Part shown: positions 22,218-32,065 of the stretch, piece by piece
Layout: the number at the start of each line of letters is the position of its first letter
Numbering within the stretch: position 1 is the stretch's first letter
Source: Streptomyces sp. A3M-1-3
GTDB lineage: Bacteria; Actinomycetota; Actinomycetes; Streptomycetales; Streptomycetaceae
NCBI RefSeq assembly: GCF_024213665.1
Contig: NZ_JANAVP010000003.1
Coordinates: forward strand, 253,531-317,530
Length of the DNA stretch: 64,000 bases
Direction of reading: 5' to 3'
Notes under the pieces: model-generated
Told to the model about the DNA's origin: nothing
Database searches by the model: none
What the model saw: the letters and a program-made list of their open reading frames with translations, nothing else
Program-made: the position numbers and the translations under genes

Positions 22218-23390
22218 ATGAGCGAGCAGCTTTCCTTCGTCGCGGCCGATGACGGCCTGTGGCAGCAGTACGACGAACTCGCTACCCGCAGCTACGGCCA
22301 CCCCGTCGGCGATATCACGCACCTGCGCGAGTACGCCGGCCTCCAGGTGGCGACCCGAAAAGGCAGGGTTGTCGCTGGGGGCCTCGGCCTACTGATCCCT
22401 CAGCTCTTCGGCGGCTCCCCGGTCCCCAGCGCGTGCCTCGGCGCCGGCTGCGTCGCCCCAGAAGAACGCGGAGAGCACCTGGCGACACGCATGGCCGCCG
22501 AGCGGCTGCGCCCCCTGCGAGAGAAGGGCGCGGTGGTCTCCGCGATCTCGACGTCGTCGAACGGCTACGCCCGCAGGCTGGGTTGGGAGGCCCCCGTACC
22601 CGTGTTCGCCTGGACCGTCGCCACGGACGACCTGAAGCGGTCCTTCACTGGCGAGGACTTCGAGATCGAGCACGGGCTCACCCCGGACGCCCAGGACCTG
22701 CAAAGGGAACTCGCCCGGCAATGGAACGGGCCCGTACTCCGGCCCGACTGGTGGTCGTCGTGGAAGGAGAACAAGAGCGCCCTGACGACCTACCGCTTCA
22801 ACAGGCCGGGGCACCCGACGGCCGGTCTGCTGTCCCTCGCCATGCAACGGCGAGAGCGCCACGGCATGAATCTCGTCGTCCACGACTTCTGGGCAGCCGG
22901 CGAGAGCACGGCCCGCGCCATGCTCGCCTTCCTCGGCTGCCACAACACCCGAGCCGAAACCATCGAATTCCGTCGCGGCGCACTGCCTCCGTACCCCACG
23001 CTGCTGCACAACCTGCACCGCTACCGGCCCACCGCAAAGGCGTGGCACCCGTGGATGCTGCGCATCCTCGACATCCCCGGAGCCGTGCGGCTCCGCGGAT
23101 GGCCCGCCGACCTCGACAGCACCGTGCCGATCGAGATCGAGAACGAGAACGGCGACGCCTGGGACCGCTACATGCTCCAGATCACCGCCGGATCGGCCGA
23201 GATCAGCCCGACGCACATCGAGGGCCAGGTGATTTTCACCAGAAGGCAGCTCGCTGTCTGGTACGCCGGCGGCTACAGGACCGCCACGTCGGCGCGCATG
23301 GCGGGAGTCCGCGCCGCATCGGAACAGGCGCTCGCGACCCTCATCCGCAGTACGGCAGAACTCGAACCATGGCTGCCCGACCATTTCTAG
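22218..23390 (+). CDS. Eis-like GNAT acetyltransferase
   Basis: 390 residues, ten bases after the MaoC stop, the length of Eis (two GNAT folds plus an SCP2-like C-terminal domain). The first GNAT fold shows VAPEERGEHLATRMAAERL (acetyl-CoA loop, about 76-94) and SSNGYARRLGWEAPVPVF, whose Tyr aligns with the catalytic Tyr of Eis (YGRFGYG region). The protein ends in Phe; in mycobacterial Eis the C-terminal Phe carboxylate is the general base. The C-terminal part (VIFTRRQLAVWYAGGYRTAT) fits SCP2. Eis enzymes acetylate amines, often aminoglycosides. Here it may tailor the product or protect the host. Confidence 0.8.
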   Translation: MSEQLSFVAADDGLWQQYDELATRSYGHPVGDITHLREYAGLQVATRKGRVVAGGLGLLIPQLFGGSPVPSACLGAGCVAPEERGEHLATRMAAERLRPLREKGAVVSAISTSSNGYARRLGWEAPVPVFAWTVATDDLKRSFTGEDFEIEHGLTPDAQDLQRELARQWNGPVLRPDWWSSWKENKSALTTYRFNRPGHPTAGLLSLAMQRRERHGMNLVVHDFWAAGESTARAMLAFLGCHNTRAETIEFRRGALPPYPTLLHNLHRYRPTAKAWHPWMLRILDIPGAVRLRGWPADLDSTVPIEIENENGDAWDRYMLQITAGSAEISPTHIEGQVIFTRRQLAVWYAGGYRTATSARMAGVRAASEQALATLIRSTAELEPWLPDHF

Positions 23391-23472
23391 CGACCACCAT
23401 CGGCATCCCCCTCCCTGAACTGGGCGACACGTGCCCGTGTTCCGGCCCCCACGGCGGAACACGCGTCGTCAC

Positions 23473-23502
23473 GGCCCCGACTCCGCGCCCGGCGTCGGGG
23501 CC
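23473..23502. terminator. Hairpin after the accessory run
   Basis: GGCCCCGAC (23473-23481) pairs with GTCGGGGCC (23494-23502) about 80 bases after the Eis-like stop. It is a probable terminator for the run; there is no U tract, as is common in Streptomyces. Confidence 0.6.
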
Positions 23503-23622
23503 CTCCCAAGTGGTCAGCCCCTGCGACGGGGCGACCGGGGCGCGTTCGGCGACGTCTGGCGACCGCGTACACGCCGGGACGTGCGTGCCGCTCCAGGGAG
23601 CAGACGAAGGCGTGGCATTGTC

Positions 23623-23650
23623 ACTTCGCGGCAGCTTCGGGAGTGCAGGG
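23623..23650 (-). repeat. Right inverted repeat of accessory segment
   Basis: Reverse complement matches 14811-14838 at 27 of 28 positions. It starts 30 bases beyond the lacI stop codon at 23680. Together the two copies enclose 8.8 kb. Confidence 0.8.
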
Positions 23651-23679
23651 CTGGTCCGGGTGGCACCGGTGCGCGATAG

Positions 23680-24741
23680 CTACCGGCGCGCCTGCGCGGT
23701 GGAGCCGCGGACCACCAGCTCCGGCTGGAGCACGTACTCCGTGCTCTCCACGGGACTCCCCTGGAGTTCTTCCAGCAGTGCACCGACCGCGGCGGTCGCC
23801 ATCGCGGTCACCGGCTGCCGGACCGTGGTCAGCGGCGGATCGGTGAACGCCACCAGCCGCGAGTCGTCGAAGCCGACCACCGAGAGGTCGTGCGGCACGT
23901 CGAGACCGCGTTCCCGGGCTGCCCGGATGACGCCGAGGGCCATCATGTCGCTGCCGCAGACGATGCCGGTGCATCCCTTGTCCAGCAGCGTTCCGGCGGC
24001 CGCATGGCCGCCCTCGACGCTGAACAGGGTGCGCTGGACGAGCTGTTCGGCCGCGGCGGGGGTGTAGCCGAGGATGCTGGCCAGAGCGTCCGTGAACCCC
24101 TCGTTCTTGCGCCGGGCCGGCACATAGCGGATGGGGCCGATGGCCAGGCCGATCCGCTCGTGGCCCAGCTCGGCCAGATGGTTCACGGCCATCCGCATCG
24201 CGGCCCGGTCGTCGGCGGACACGCACGGCGCGCTGATGTGCTCGCTGGGCCCGTTGATGAGTACGAACGGGACTCCGCGGTCCACGAGTTGGGCGTACCG
24301 CGTGTGATCGGCGGCGGTGTCGGCGTGCAGTCCGGACAGGAAGACGATGCCGTTGACGCCGCGTTCCTGGAGCTGCTCCACCAGCTCGTCCTCGGTCGCT
24401 CCGCCCGGCAGCTGGGTACACAGCACCGGCGTATAGCCGTGACCGGCCAGGACCTGCTCGACCGCCTGGGCGAAGGCCGGGAAGATCGGGTTGGTGAGCT
24501 CGGGGGTGAGCAGGCCGATGAGGCCCTCGCTGCGCTGCCGCAGCCGTACGGGCCGCTCGTAACCGAGCACGTCGAGGGCCGCCAGCACCCGCTGACGGGT
24601 ACTGCTGGCGACCCCCGGTTTGCCGTTCATGACGCGGCTGGCGGTCGCCTCGCTCACGGAGGCCTGTGCGGCGATGTCCGCGAGCCGCGGGGCGCCGCCG
24701 CCGGTCTGGACGGCGGCGTCCCGCGACGGGGGAATCGTCAC
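23680..24741 (-). CDS. LacI-family regulator, MalR paralogue
   Basis: 353 residues from GTG 24741, whose GTGA overlaps the aglA stop, so it is translationally coupled. The LacI HTH is RLADIAAQASVSEATASRVM with hinge region NGKPGVASSTRQRVLAALDV. The effector domain follows with GFDDSRLVAFTDPPLTTVRQ near the end. It is strikingly similar along its length to MalR at 32066-33091 (shared YERPVRLRQRS, NPIFPA, VVGFDDS), pointing to duplication. It probably senses maltose/maltotriose-type ligands and binds the same CTTGC/GCAAG boxes. Its position as last gene of malEFG-aglA-lacI suggests a feedback role distinct from MalR. Confidence 0.88.
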   Translation of the reverse strand: MTIPPSRDAAVQTGGGAPRLADIAAQASVSEATASRVMNGKPGVASSTRQRVLAALDVLGYERPVRLRQRSEGLIGLLTPELTNPIFPAFAQAVEQVLAGHGYTPVLCTQLPGGATEDELVEQLQERGVNGIVFLSGLHADTAADHTRYAQLVDRGVPFVLINGPSEHISAPCVSADDRAAMRMAVNHLAELGHERIGLAIGPIRYVPARRKNEGFTDALASILGYTPAAAEQLVQRTLFSVEGGHAAAGTLLDKGCTGIVCGSDMMALGVIRAARERGLDVPHDLSVVGFDDSRLVAFTDPPLTTVRQPVTAMATAAVGALLEELQGSPVESTEYVLQPELVVRGSTAQARR

Positions 24742-26420
24742 ACCGTCCACCACACAGCGGTGTCGGCGGGCAGTTCGGCCTCGCCCCTGGCCACGTACCC
24801 GGCCGGGTCCACGGCGGAGCTGGCCAGCAGGACGCGGCCGGGGGCCGGGATCCGTACCGGCGCGCCCGTCGTGTTGACCGTACAGACGAACCCGCCGGCC
24901 CGGCCGAAGGCGAGCACGCCCTCGGGGGCGTCGAGCCACTGGACGGCGTCGCCCGCGCCGAGTCCGGGGTGCTCGGTGCGCACCGCGAGGGCGCTGCGGT
25001 ACAGCTCCAGGGTGGAGTCGGGGTCACCGGTCTGCGCCTGGACGCTGAGCCCGGCCCAGCTGTCGGGCTGCGGCAGCCAGCTGCCGCCGGTGCCGAAGCC
25101 GTACGAGGAGCCGTCGGTGGTCCACGGGATCGGCACCCGGCAGCCGTCGCGGAAGCCGTCCTGACCCTCGGTGCGGCCGAAGGCCGGGTCCTGACGGACC
25201 TCGTCGGGCAGGTCGGTGACATCGGGGAGGCCGAGTTCCTCGCCCTGGTAGAGGTACGCGGAGCCGGGCAGCGCCAGCATCAGCAGCGTGGCGGCGCGGG
25301 CCCGGCGCAGGCCCAGTTCGCGGTCGCCGGCGGCACGGATCTGGGTGCCGGCCGGCGGGCCCGCGAAGCGGGTGGCGTGCCGCGTCACATCGTGGTTGGA
25401 GAGCACCCAGGTGGCCGGGGCGCCGACGGGCCGCATGGCGTCCAGTGAGGCGTCGATGACCTCGCGCAGCTCGACGGCGTCCCAATGTGTGCCCAGGTAC
25501 TGGAAGTTGAATGCCTGGTGCAGCTCGTCGGGGCGTACGTAGTTGGCCGTGCGCTCGACGGTCGGAGTCCATGCCTCGGCCACGGCGATGCGGTCGCCGG
25601 GGTACTCGTCGAGGATCTTGCGCCAGGCGCGGTAGATCTCGTGGACGCCGTCCTGGTCGAAGAAGGGCATGACGTCATTGCCGAGCAGCTTCAGCTGTTC
25701 ACCGGCGCCGAGGTCGGGCAGGCCCTCGGCCTTGACCAGCCCATGGGCGACATCGATACGGAAGCCGTCGACGCCCATGTCGAGCCAGAAGCGAAGGATC
25801 GACCGGAACTCGTCGGCGACGGCCGGGTGGTCCCAGTTGAAGTCGGGCTGCTCCGGCGCGAAGAGGTGCAGGTACCAGTCGCCGGGGGTGCCGTCGGGGT
25901 TCTGCGTACGGGTCCAGGCCGGGCCGCCGAAGATGGACTCCCAGTCGTTGGGCGGGAGTTCACCCTTCACGCCCTTGCCGGGGCGGAAGTGGTACCGGTC
26001 CCGCAGCGCGCTCGCAGGCCCCTCGGCGAGGGCGCGCCTGAACCATTCGTGGGCGTCGGAGGAGTGGTTGGGCACCAGGTCGACGATGATGCGCAGCCCG
26101 AGGTCGTGCGCGTCCCGGATCAGCGCGTCGGCGTCGAGCAGCGTGCCGAACATCGGGTCGATGGCGCGGTAGTCGGCGACGTCGTAGCCCGCGTCGGCCT
26201 GCGGGGAGGCGTAGAAGGGGGAGAGCCACACGGCATCGACGCCGAGTTCCCGGAGGTACGGCAGCCGGCTGCGGATACCCGGGAGGTCGCCCATGCCGTC
26301 GCCGTTCCCGTCGGCGAAGCTGCGCGGGTACACCTGGTAGATGACGGCGCTTCTCCACCAGTCCGCGCGGGGCGCGGACCGGTCGGCGGTGCGGTGGGCG
26401 TCAGCCAGGTACTGGGTCAT
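24738..26420 (-). CDS. aglA: GH13 alpha-glucosidase (copy 1)
   Basis: 560 residues without a signal peptide, so cytoplasmic. GH13 motifs: VDLVPNHSSDAHEW (about 110-123), [16 protein letters not shown] (nucleophile Asp ~216), VAEAWTPTVERTA (acid/base Glu ~276) and VLSNHDVTRHATR (~343). It should release glucose from the non-reducing end of imported maltose and malto-oligosaccharides. It lies 55 bases downstream of malG in the mal operon and overlaps lacI. A near full-length paralogue stands at 30328-32040, divergent from malE. Confidence 0.92.
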   Translation of the reverse strand: MTQYLADAHRTADRSAPRADWWRSAVIYQVYPRSFADGNGDGMGDLPGIRSRLPYLRELGVDAVWLSPFYASPQADAGYDVADYRAIDPMFGTLLDADALIRDAHDLGLRIIVDLVPNHSSDAHEWFRRALAEGPASALRDRYHFRPGKGVKGELPPNDWESIFGGPAWTRTQNPDGTPGDWYLHLFAPEQPDFNWDHPAVADEFRSILRFWLDMGVDGFRIDVAHGLVKAEGLPDLGAGEQLKLLGNDVMPFFDQDGVHEIYRAWRKILDEYPGDRIAVAEAWTPTVERTANYVRPDELHQAFNFQYLGTHWDAVELREVIDASLDAMRPVGAPATWVLSNHDVTRHATRFAGPPAGTQIRAAGDRELGLRRARAATLLMLALPGSAYLYQGEELGLPDVTDLPDEVRQDPAFGRTEGQDGFRDGCRVPIPWTTDGSSYGFGTGGSWLPQPDSWAGLSVQAQTGDPDSTLELYRSALAVRTEHPGLGAGDAVQWLDAPEGVLAFGRAGGFVCTVNTTGAPVRIPAPGRVLLASSAVDPAGYVARGEAELPADTAVWWTV

Positions 26421-26475
26421 TCTCGGTCCCTTTGGATGCTCGGGAGCTGGTTGCGGCGTTCGGGCGGTGCGTACG

Positions 26476-27384
26476 TCAGGACTTCGAGGCGCCGGCGGTG
26501 AGGCCGGTGACCAGGTGCCGCTGCACGAGGTAGAAGACGAGCGCGGCGGGCAGAGCGATGAGCACGGAGGTGGCGGCCATCAGGTCCCACTGGGTGTCGT
26601 ACTGGCTGACGAAGGTGGTCAGGCCGATAGCCAGGGTGTACTTGTCCTCGCTCAGCATGAACACCGAGGCGTAGGCGACCTCGGCCCAGGCGGTGAGGAA
26701 GGTGTAGAAGGCGGCGACGGCGAGGCCGGGCCGCGCGAGCGGCAGGATCAGCCGGTAGAAGGTGCCGAACGGGGTGAGGCCGTCGACCCGGCCCGCCTCG
26801 TCGATCTCCTGCGGGATGGTGTCGAAGTACCCCTTCAACAGCCAGGCGCAGTACGGGATGGCAGTGGTGCAGTACACCAGGATGAGCGCCCCGTAGGTGT
26901 CCAGCAGACCGAAGTTCGCCACGATGTTGTAGAGCGGCACCATCAGGATGGCGACCGGGAACATCTGGGTGACCAGGAAGGTCCACATCAGCTGGCGGTG
27001 GCCGGGGAAGCGCATACGGGAGACCGCGTAGCCGGAGCTGGCGGCGATGAACACACCGAGCACACAGGTGCCGAGGGCCACGATCAGCGAGTTGGCGAAC
27101 CACTGCAGGAACTGGGTGTCGCCCAGGACCGCCGAGTAGTTCTCGAAGCTGATCTTCCCGGCGATGTTCTCCGGGTGGAGGAAGTCCGTCTTGTCCGGGC
27201 CGAGCGAGATCCAGGCGATCCAGGCGACCGGGAAGAAGGCGATGAAGCTCGCCACGAGCAGCGTGGCGTGGATGGCGAGCGAGGCGCCGCGGCTGCGCTC
27301 GCCGCGGCGGCTACCGGCGCGCTTGCCTGAGTCGGCGGACCGGGCAGCGTCGGTGGCCGCTGCGCGTTCGAGGGTGGTGCTCAT
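26476..27384 (-). CDS. malG: Maltose/maltodextrin ABC permease MalG
   Basis: 302 residues, six membrane helices after a basic N-terminus (GSRRGERSRGASLAIHATLL). The EAA loop that docks the ATPase is EIDEAGRVDGLTPFGTFYRL (about 196-215). It pairs with MalF to move malto-oligosaccharides delivered by MalE. No ATPase gene is in the locus; Streptomyces uses the shared MsiK, encoded elsewhere. It follows malF after a 186-base gap holding an unusual repeat element. Confidence 0.93.
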   Translation of the reverse strand: MSTTLERAAATDAARSADSGKRAGSRRGERSRGASLAIHATLLVASFIAFFPVAWIAWISLGPDKTDFLHPENIAGKISFENYSAVLGDTQFLQWFANSLIVALGTCVLGVFIAASSGYAVSRMRFPGHRQLMWTFLVTQMFPVAILMVPLYNIVANFGLLDTYGALILVYCTTAIPYCAWLLKGYFDTIPQEIDEAGRVDGLTPFGTFYRLILPLARPGLAVAAFYTFLTAWAEVAYASVFMLSEDKYTLAIGLTTFVSQYDTQWDLMAATSVLIALPAALVFYLVQRHLVTGLTAGASKS

Positions 27385-27449
27385 GTCGGTGGCGTCCTTT
27401 CGTGCGTCAGGGGGTCTCCGGTCGGTCAGGCCGGATCAGCGAGCGGCGG

Positions 27450-27565
27450 CTGGTGCGTGCAGTTGCAAGGCGGCCGGATTCGGCCATAGCGGAGCTATGG
27501 GTGGATTCGGCCAACGCAGCAGATGTGCGTGCCAGGCGTCGGGAGCCCGGCATGATCGACCGGAC
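27450..27565. repeat. Palindromic extragenic element between malF and malG
   Basis: The 186-base malF-malG gap contains hairpin CCATAGCGGAGCTATGG (27484-27500), flanked by direct copies of GGATTCGGCC (27476-27485 and 27503-27512), then a second short dyad GCCCGGC near 27545. The layout, and my recollection of similar text elsewhere in Streptomyces genomes, suggest a dispersed REP/MITE-like element inside the operon. Confidence 0.55.
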
Positions 27566-27570
27566 ACCCC

Positions 27571-28581
27571 CTAGGCGGCGGACTGCTCGTTGCGAGCGAG
27601 CCAGCGCCGGTAGAAGGAGGCGAAGACGATGAGCATCGACAGGATGATCACGCCGTACGCGGCCGATCCCGCGTAGTCGCGCGGGTCCTGGCCGAAGCCG
27701 AGGCGGTACGCCCAGGTGACGAGGATCTGCGCCTCGGGGGCCCCGGTGCGGCCGAACAGCAGGAAGATGACGACGAACTGGTTGAAGGTCCAGATGACGC
27801 CGAGCAGGATCACGGTGGAGCTGACCGAGCGCAGGCCCGGCAGGGTGACATGGCGGAACCGCTGCCAGGGGGTCGTCCCGTCCATCTCGGCCGCCTCGTA
27901 CAGGTCTCCGTTGATCGACTGCAGTCCGCCGAGCAGCGAGACCATCATGAACGGCACGCCGACCCACACATTGACCATGATCGCGGCGGTGCGCTGCCAG
28001 AGCACCTCGCTGAGCCAGGCCGGCTGGGGCAATTGCAGCCAGCCCAGCGCGGTGTTCAGGATGCCGCCCTCGTCGGCGAGGATCAGCCGCCAGGAGAAGA
28101 CGGTGACGAAGGTGGGCACGGCCCACGGCAGGATCAGCACCAGCCGGTAGAAGGTGCGGCCGCGCAGCTTGCGGTTGAGCAGCAGGGCGAGGCCGAGTCC
28201 GATGCCGTAGTGGAAGGCGACGCAGACGGCCGTCCAGACGATCGTCCAGAGGAAGTGCGGCCAGAACGAGCCGTCGGCGCCGGACAGGATCTCCGTGTAG
28301 TTCTCCAGGCCCACCCAGGAGAAGGAGTCCGGGATCTCGTTGACGCCGATGGTCCGGCCGATGTTCTGGCTGTTGGCGTCGGTCAGCGACAGGTAGATGC
28401 CGCGGGCGAGCGGGTAGAGCACGAGGGCGCCGAGGACGACGACGACCGGGGCCACCATGGCCCAGGCGTACCAGTGCTTCTCGTAGGACAGCTTCGTACG
28501 GGCGAAGAGCCCGGGGCGCGGGGCGTCACCACGCCCGCCCTTGGGGGCCTTGGGGGCAGCGCCCTCGACGGCGACGGTCAT
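27571..28581 (-). CDS. malF: Maltose/maltodextrin ABC permease MalF
   Basis: 336 residues from ATG 28581 (GAGAAGG upstream); an ATG 21 codons earlier lies in the malE-malF hairpin and is less likely. It is an integral membrane protein with about six to eight helices (AMVAPVVVVLGALVLYPLA near 40-58) and an EAA loop near LYEAAEMDGTTPWQRFRHV. It forms the heterodimeric channel with MalG. Expression may be lower than malE because of the stem-loop at 28642-28683 between the two genes. Confidence 0.92.
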   Translation of the reverse strand: MTVAVEGAAPKAPKGGRGDAPRPGLFARTKLSYEKHWYAWAMVAPVVVVLGALVLYPLARGIYLSLTDANSQNIGRTIGVNEIPDSFSWVGLENYTEILSGADGSFWPHFLWTIVWTAVCVAFHYGIGLGLALLLNRKLRGRTFYRLVLILPWAVPTFVTVFSWRLILADEGGILNTALGWLQLPQPAWLSEVLWQRTAAIMVNVWVGVPFMMVSLLGGLQSINGDLYEAAEMDGTTPWQRFRHVTLPGLRSVSSTVILLGVIWTFNQFVVIFLLFGRTGAPEAQILVTWAYRLGFGQDPRDYAGSAAYGVIILSMLIVFASFYRRWLARNEQSAA

Positions 28582-28641
28582 CTTCGGCACCTTCTCGGCA
28601 GATCTCTGCGGGGGTCGGTCGGGCATGCGGAAATGCGGCTG

Positions 28642-28683
28642 CACGGCCGGCCCGCCCCCGTCAGGAGGGGCGGGCCGGCCGTG
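28642..28683. terminator. Strong stem-loop between malE and malF
   Basis: A perfect 17-base inverted repeat (CACGGCCGGCCCGCCCC at 28642-28658; complement at 28667-28683) begins five bases beyond the malE stop. It is likely a partial terminator and mRNA 3'-end stabiliser that keeps binding-protein synthesis above permease synthesis. Confidence 0.8.
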
Positions 28684-28687
28684 GGAC

Positions 28688-29959
28688 TCAGGAGTAGTCC
28701 GGGAGCAGCTTCTTGTAGGCCTTGGCGGTGTCGTCCAGACCCTGCTGCACCTTCACCTTGCCCTGGAGGATCTTGGTGACGTTGGTCTCGAAGTCGGTGT
28801 AGAGGGAGCTGTAGCTCGGGTCGGAGCCACGCGGCTTGCCGCCCTCTGCAAGCACCTTCTGCATGTCGGCGAAGCCGGGCAGCGCCTTGACCTCGGCGGT
28901 GTAGGCGGAGGTGCGGGTCGGCAGGGTGCTGTTCTTCAGCGCGATCTTGGCCTGGGTCTCGCCCGAGGTCATGAAGCCGACGAACTTCTGGGCGGCAGCC
29001 TGGTGGGCGGCGTCGGCACCGGCGTACACGGAGAGGTTGTGGCCGCCGATCGGGGCCCCCTTGTCGGCGGAGCCGGCCGGGACGGTGGAGATGCCCAGGT
29101 TGGCCTTGTCCGTGAAGGCGGCGCCCTTGTAGATGTTGGTGAGCTCCCACGGGCCCTGGACGATCATCGCGACCTTGCCGCTGGTGAACGCGTCCTGCAT
29201 GTGGGCGTAGGAGTCGGCGGAGACGTCGAGCTTGGCGACACCGTCGGAGGCCAGCAGGTCCTTGCTGGCCTCGATGGCCTTGGCGGCCTTGTCCGAGTCG
29301 ACGGTGATCTTCTTGCCCTCGGAGTCGATCAGGTCGACGCCCTCGCCGTAGAGGAACGGCATCTGGTAGTAGCCGGCCTTGTTGAGGAAGAAGCCCTCGG
29401 CGTCGGTCTTCGCCGCGACGGCCTTGGAGACGGCCTTCAGCTCTTCCCAGGTGGTGGGGGCCTTGTCGAAGCCGGCCTTCTTCAGGAGGTCCTTGTTCCA
29501 CATCAGCGCGAGGGTGTCGGTGACGATCGGCGCGCCGTACGTCTTGCCCTCGTACTGGGCCTGCTTGAGCAGGGCCGGGGTGATGTCCTCGGAGTTCTTC
29601 AGCGCGTCGGTGCCGTCCAGGGGGCTGAGGAACTGCGACTTCGCCCAGGAGCCGGTCCAGCCGACGTCGGCGCGGATGACATCGGGAGCACCCTTGCTGC
29701 CGGCCGCGGTCTGGAACTTGTTCTGCGCCTGGTCGAACGGCACGTTGACGTAGTTGACCTTGATCGTGGGGTTCGCCTTCTCGAACTCCGCGATCCTCGC
29801 GTTGTAGGTCGGCGCCTCGTTCGTCGCGTTCGAGGTGTCCCACCAGGTCAGGGTGACCGGGCCGCCGGCCTTGTCGCCCTTGTCGCTGTCGCCACCGCAC
29901 GCCGTCGCCGCCAGTGCGAGGGCCGCTACCAGCGCGGTGGCCGCTATGCCACGCCGCAT
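28688..29959 (-). CDS. malE: Maltose/maltodextrin-binding lipoprotein MalE
   Basis: 423 residues from ATG 29959 after GAAGGAG. Lipoprotein signal MRRGIAATALVAALALAATA followed by the lipobox Cys (TACGG). The mature part is a family-1 solute-binding protein: VTLTWWDTSNATNEAPTYNA at the start, PFLYGEGVDLIDSEG and AMIVQGPWELTNIYKG in the middle, and a C-terminal YSSLYTDFETNVTKILQGK. It captures maltose and longer malto-oligosaccharides at the outer face of the membrane and delivers them to MalFG. It is the first gene of the operon; its upstream region holds several GCAAG/CTTGC boxes shared with aglA2. Confidence 0.95.
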   Translation of the reverse strand: MRRGIAATALVAALALAATACGGDSDKGDKAGGPVTLTWWDTSNATNEAPTYNARIAEFEKANPTIKVNYVNVPFDQAQNKFQTAAGSKGAPDVIRADVGWTGSWAKSQFLSPLDGTDALKNSEDITPALLKQAQYEGKTYGAPIVTDTLALMWNKDLLKKAGFDKAPTTWEELKAVSKAVAAKTDAEGFFLNKAGYYQMPFLYGEGVDLIDSEGKKITVDSDKAAKAIEASKDLLASDGVAKLDVSADSYAHMQDAFTSGKVAMIVQGPWELTNIYKGAAFTDKANLGISTVPAGSADKGAPIGGHNLSVYAGADAAHQAAAQKFVGFMTSGETQAKIALKNSTLPTRTSAYTAEVKALPGFADMQKVLAEGGKPRGSDPSYSSLYTDFETNVTKILQGKVKVQQGLDDTAKAYKKLLPDYS

Positions 29960-30327
29960 GTGAACTCCTTCAGAGATGCCCGAGATGGCGGGGGCGGCCA
30001 GGGCCCCCTGCCGACCGCTCCCTCGCGGCGCCGGGTTCGGGCAGGAACGTAACAAGGATGCAAGACCGCCGAAAGACCTTGCGGCAACTTTCTGCAAGAG
30101 CAGTGGATCGTTACGTCCGCGTGTCCTGAGAGTTGCCGTTGCATCGCTTGACAGAGGCACTTTCACTCGGCCGACCCAGCTCGCCAGAAGCCATGGCGCC
30201 TTTCGCAAGACCTTGCAAGGCTGTTTACTTTCCTCGTCAGAGCACCGTCACCATCGGCCCCGAACCCGCGTTGACCTCGTTGGTTGTACGACTCCCCGAC
30301 CCAGGACCGTACGAGAGGGAACCCCCT
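29960..30327. promoter_or_regulatory. Divergent malE / aglA2 control region with MalR-type boxes
   Basis: This 368-base gap has no gene. It contains TGCAAG (30059-30064), CTTGC (30078-30082), CTGCAAG (30092-30098), GCAAG (30205-30209) and the palindrome CTTGCAAG (30212-30219). These are the same words as upstream of aml, so both directions are likely controlled by MalR and/or its paralogue. Confidence 0.7.
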
Positions 30328-32040
<1,713 letters not shown>

Positions 32041-32065
32041 GATGCGACCGGTACAGTCCAATACT

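Noticed and set aside
14811..23650. Reading the 28-bp repeats as the terminal repeats of an intact transposon
   Set aside because: No complete transposase lies between them, the Tn3 remnant is oriented the wrong way for a terminus, and no target-site duplication is evident next to the repeats.
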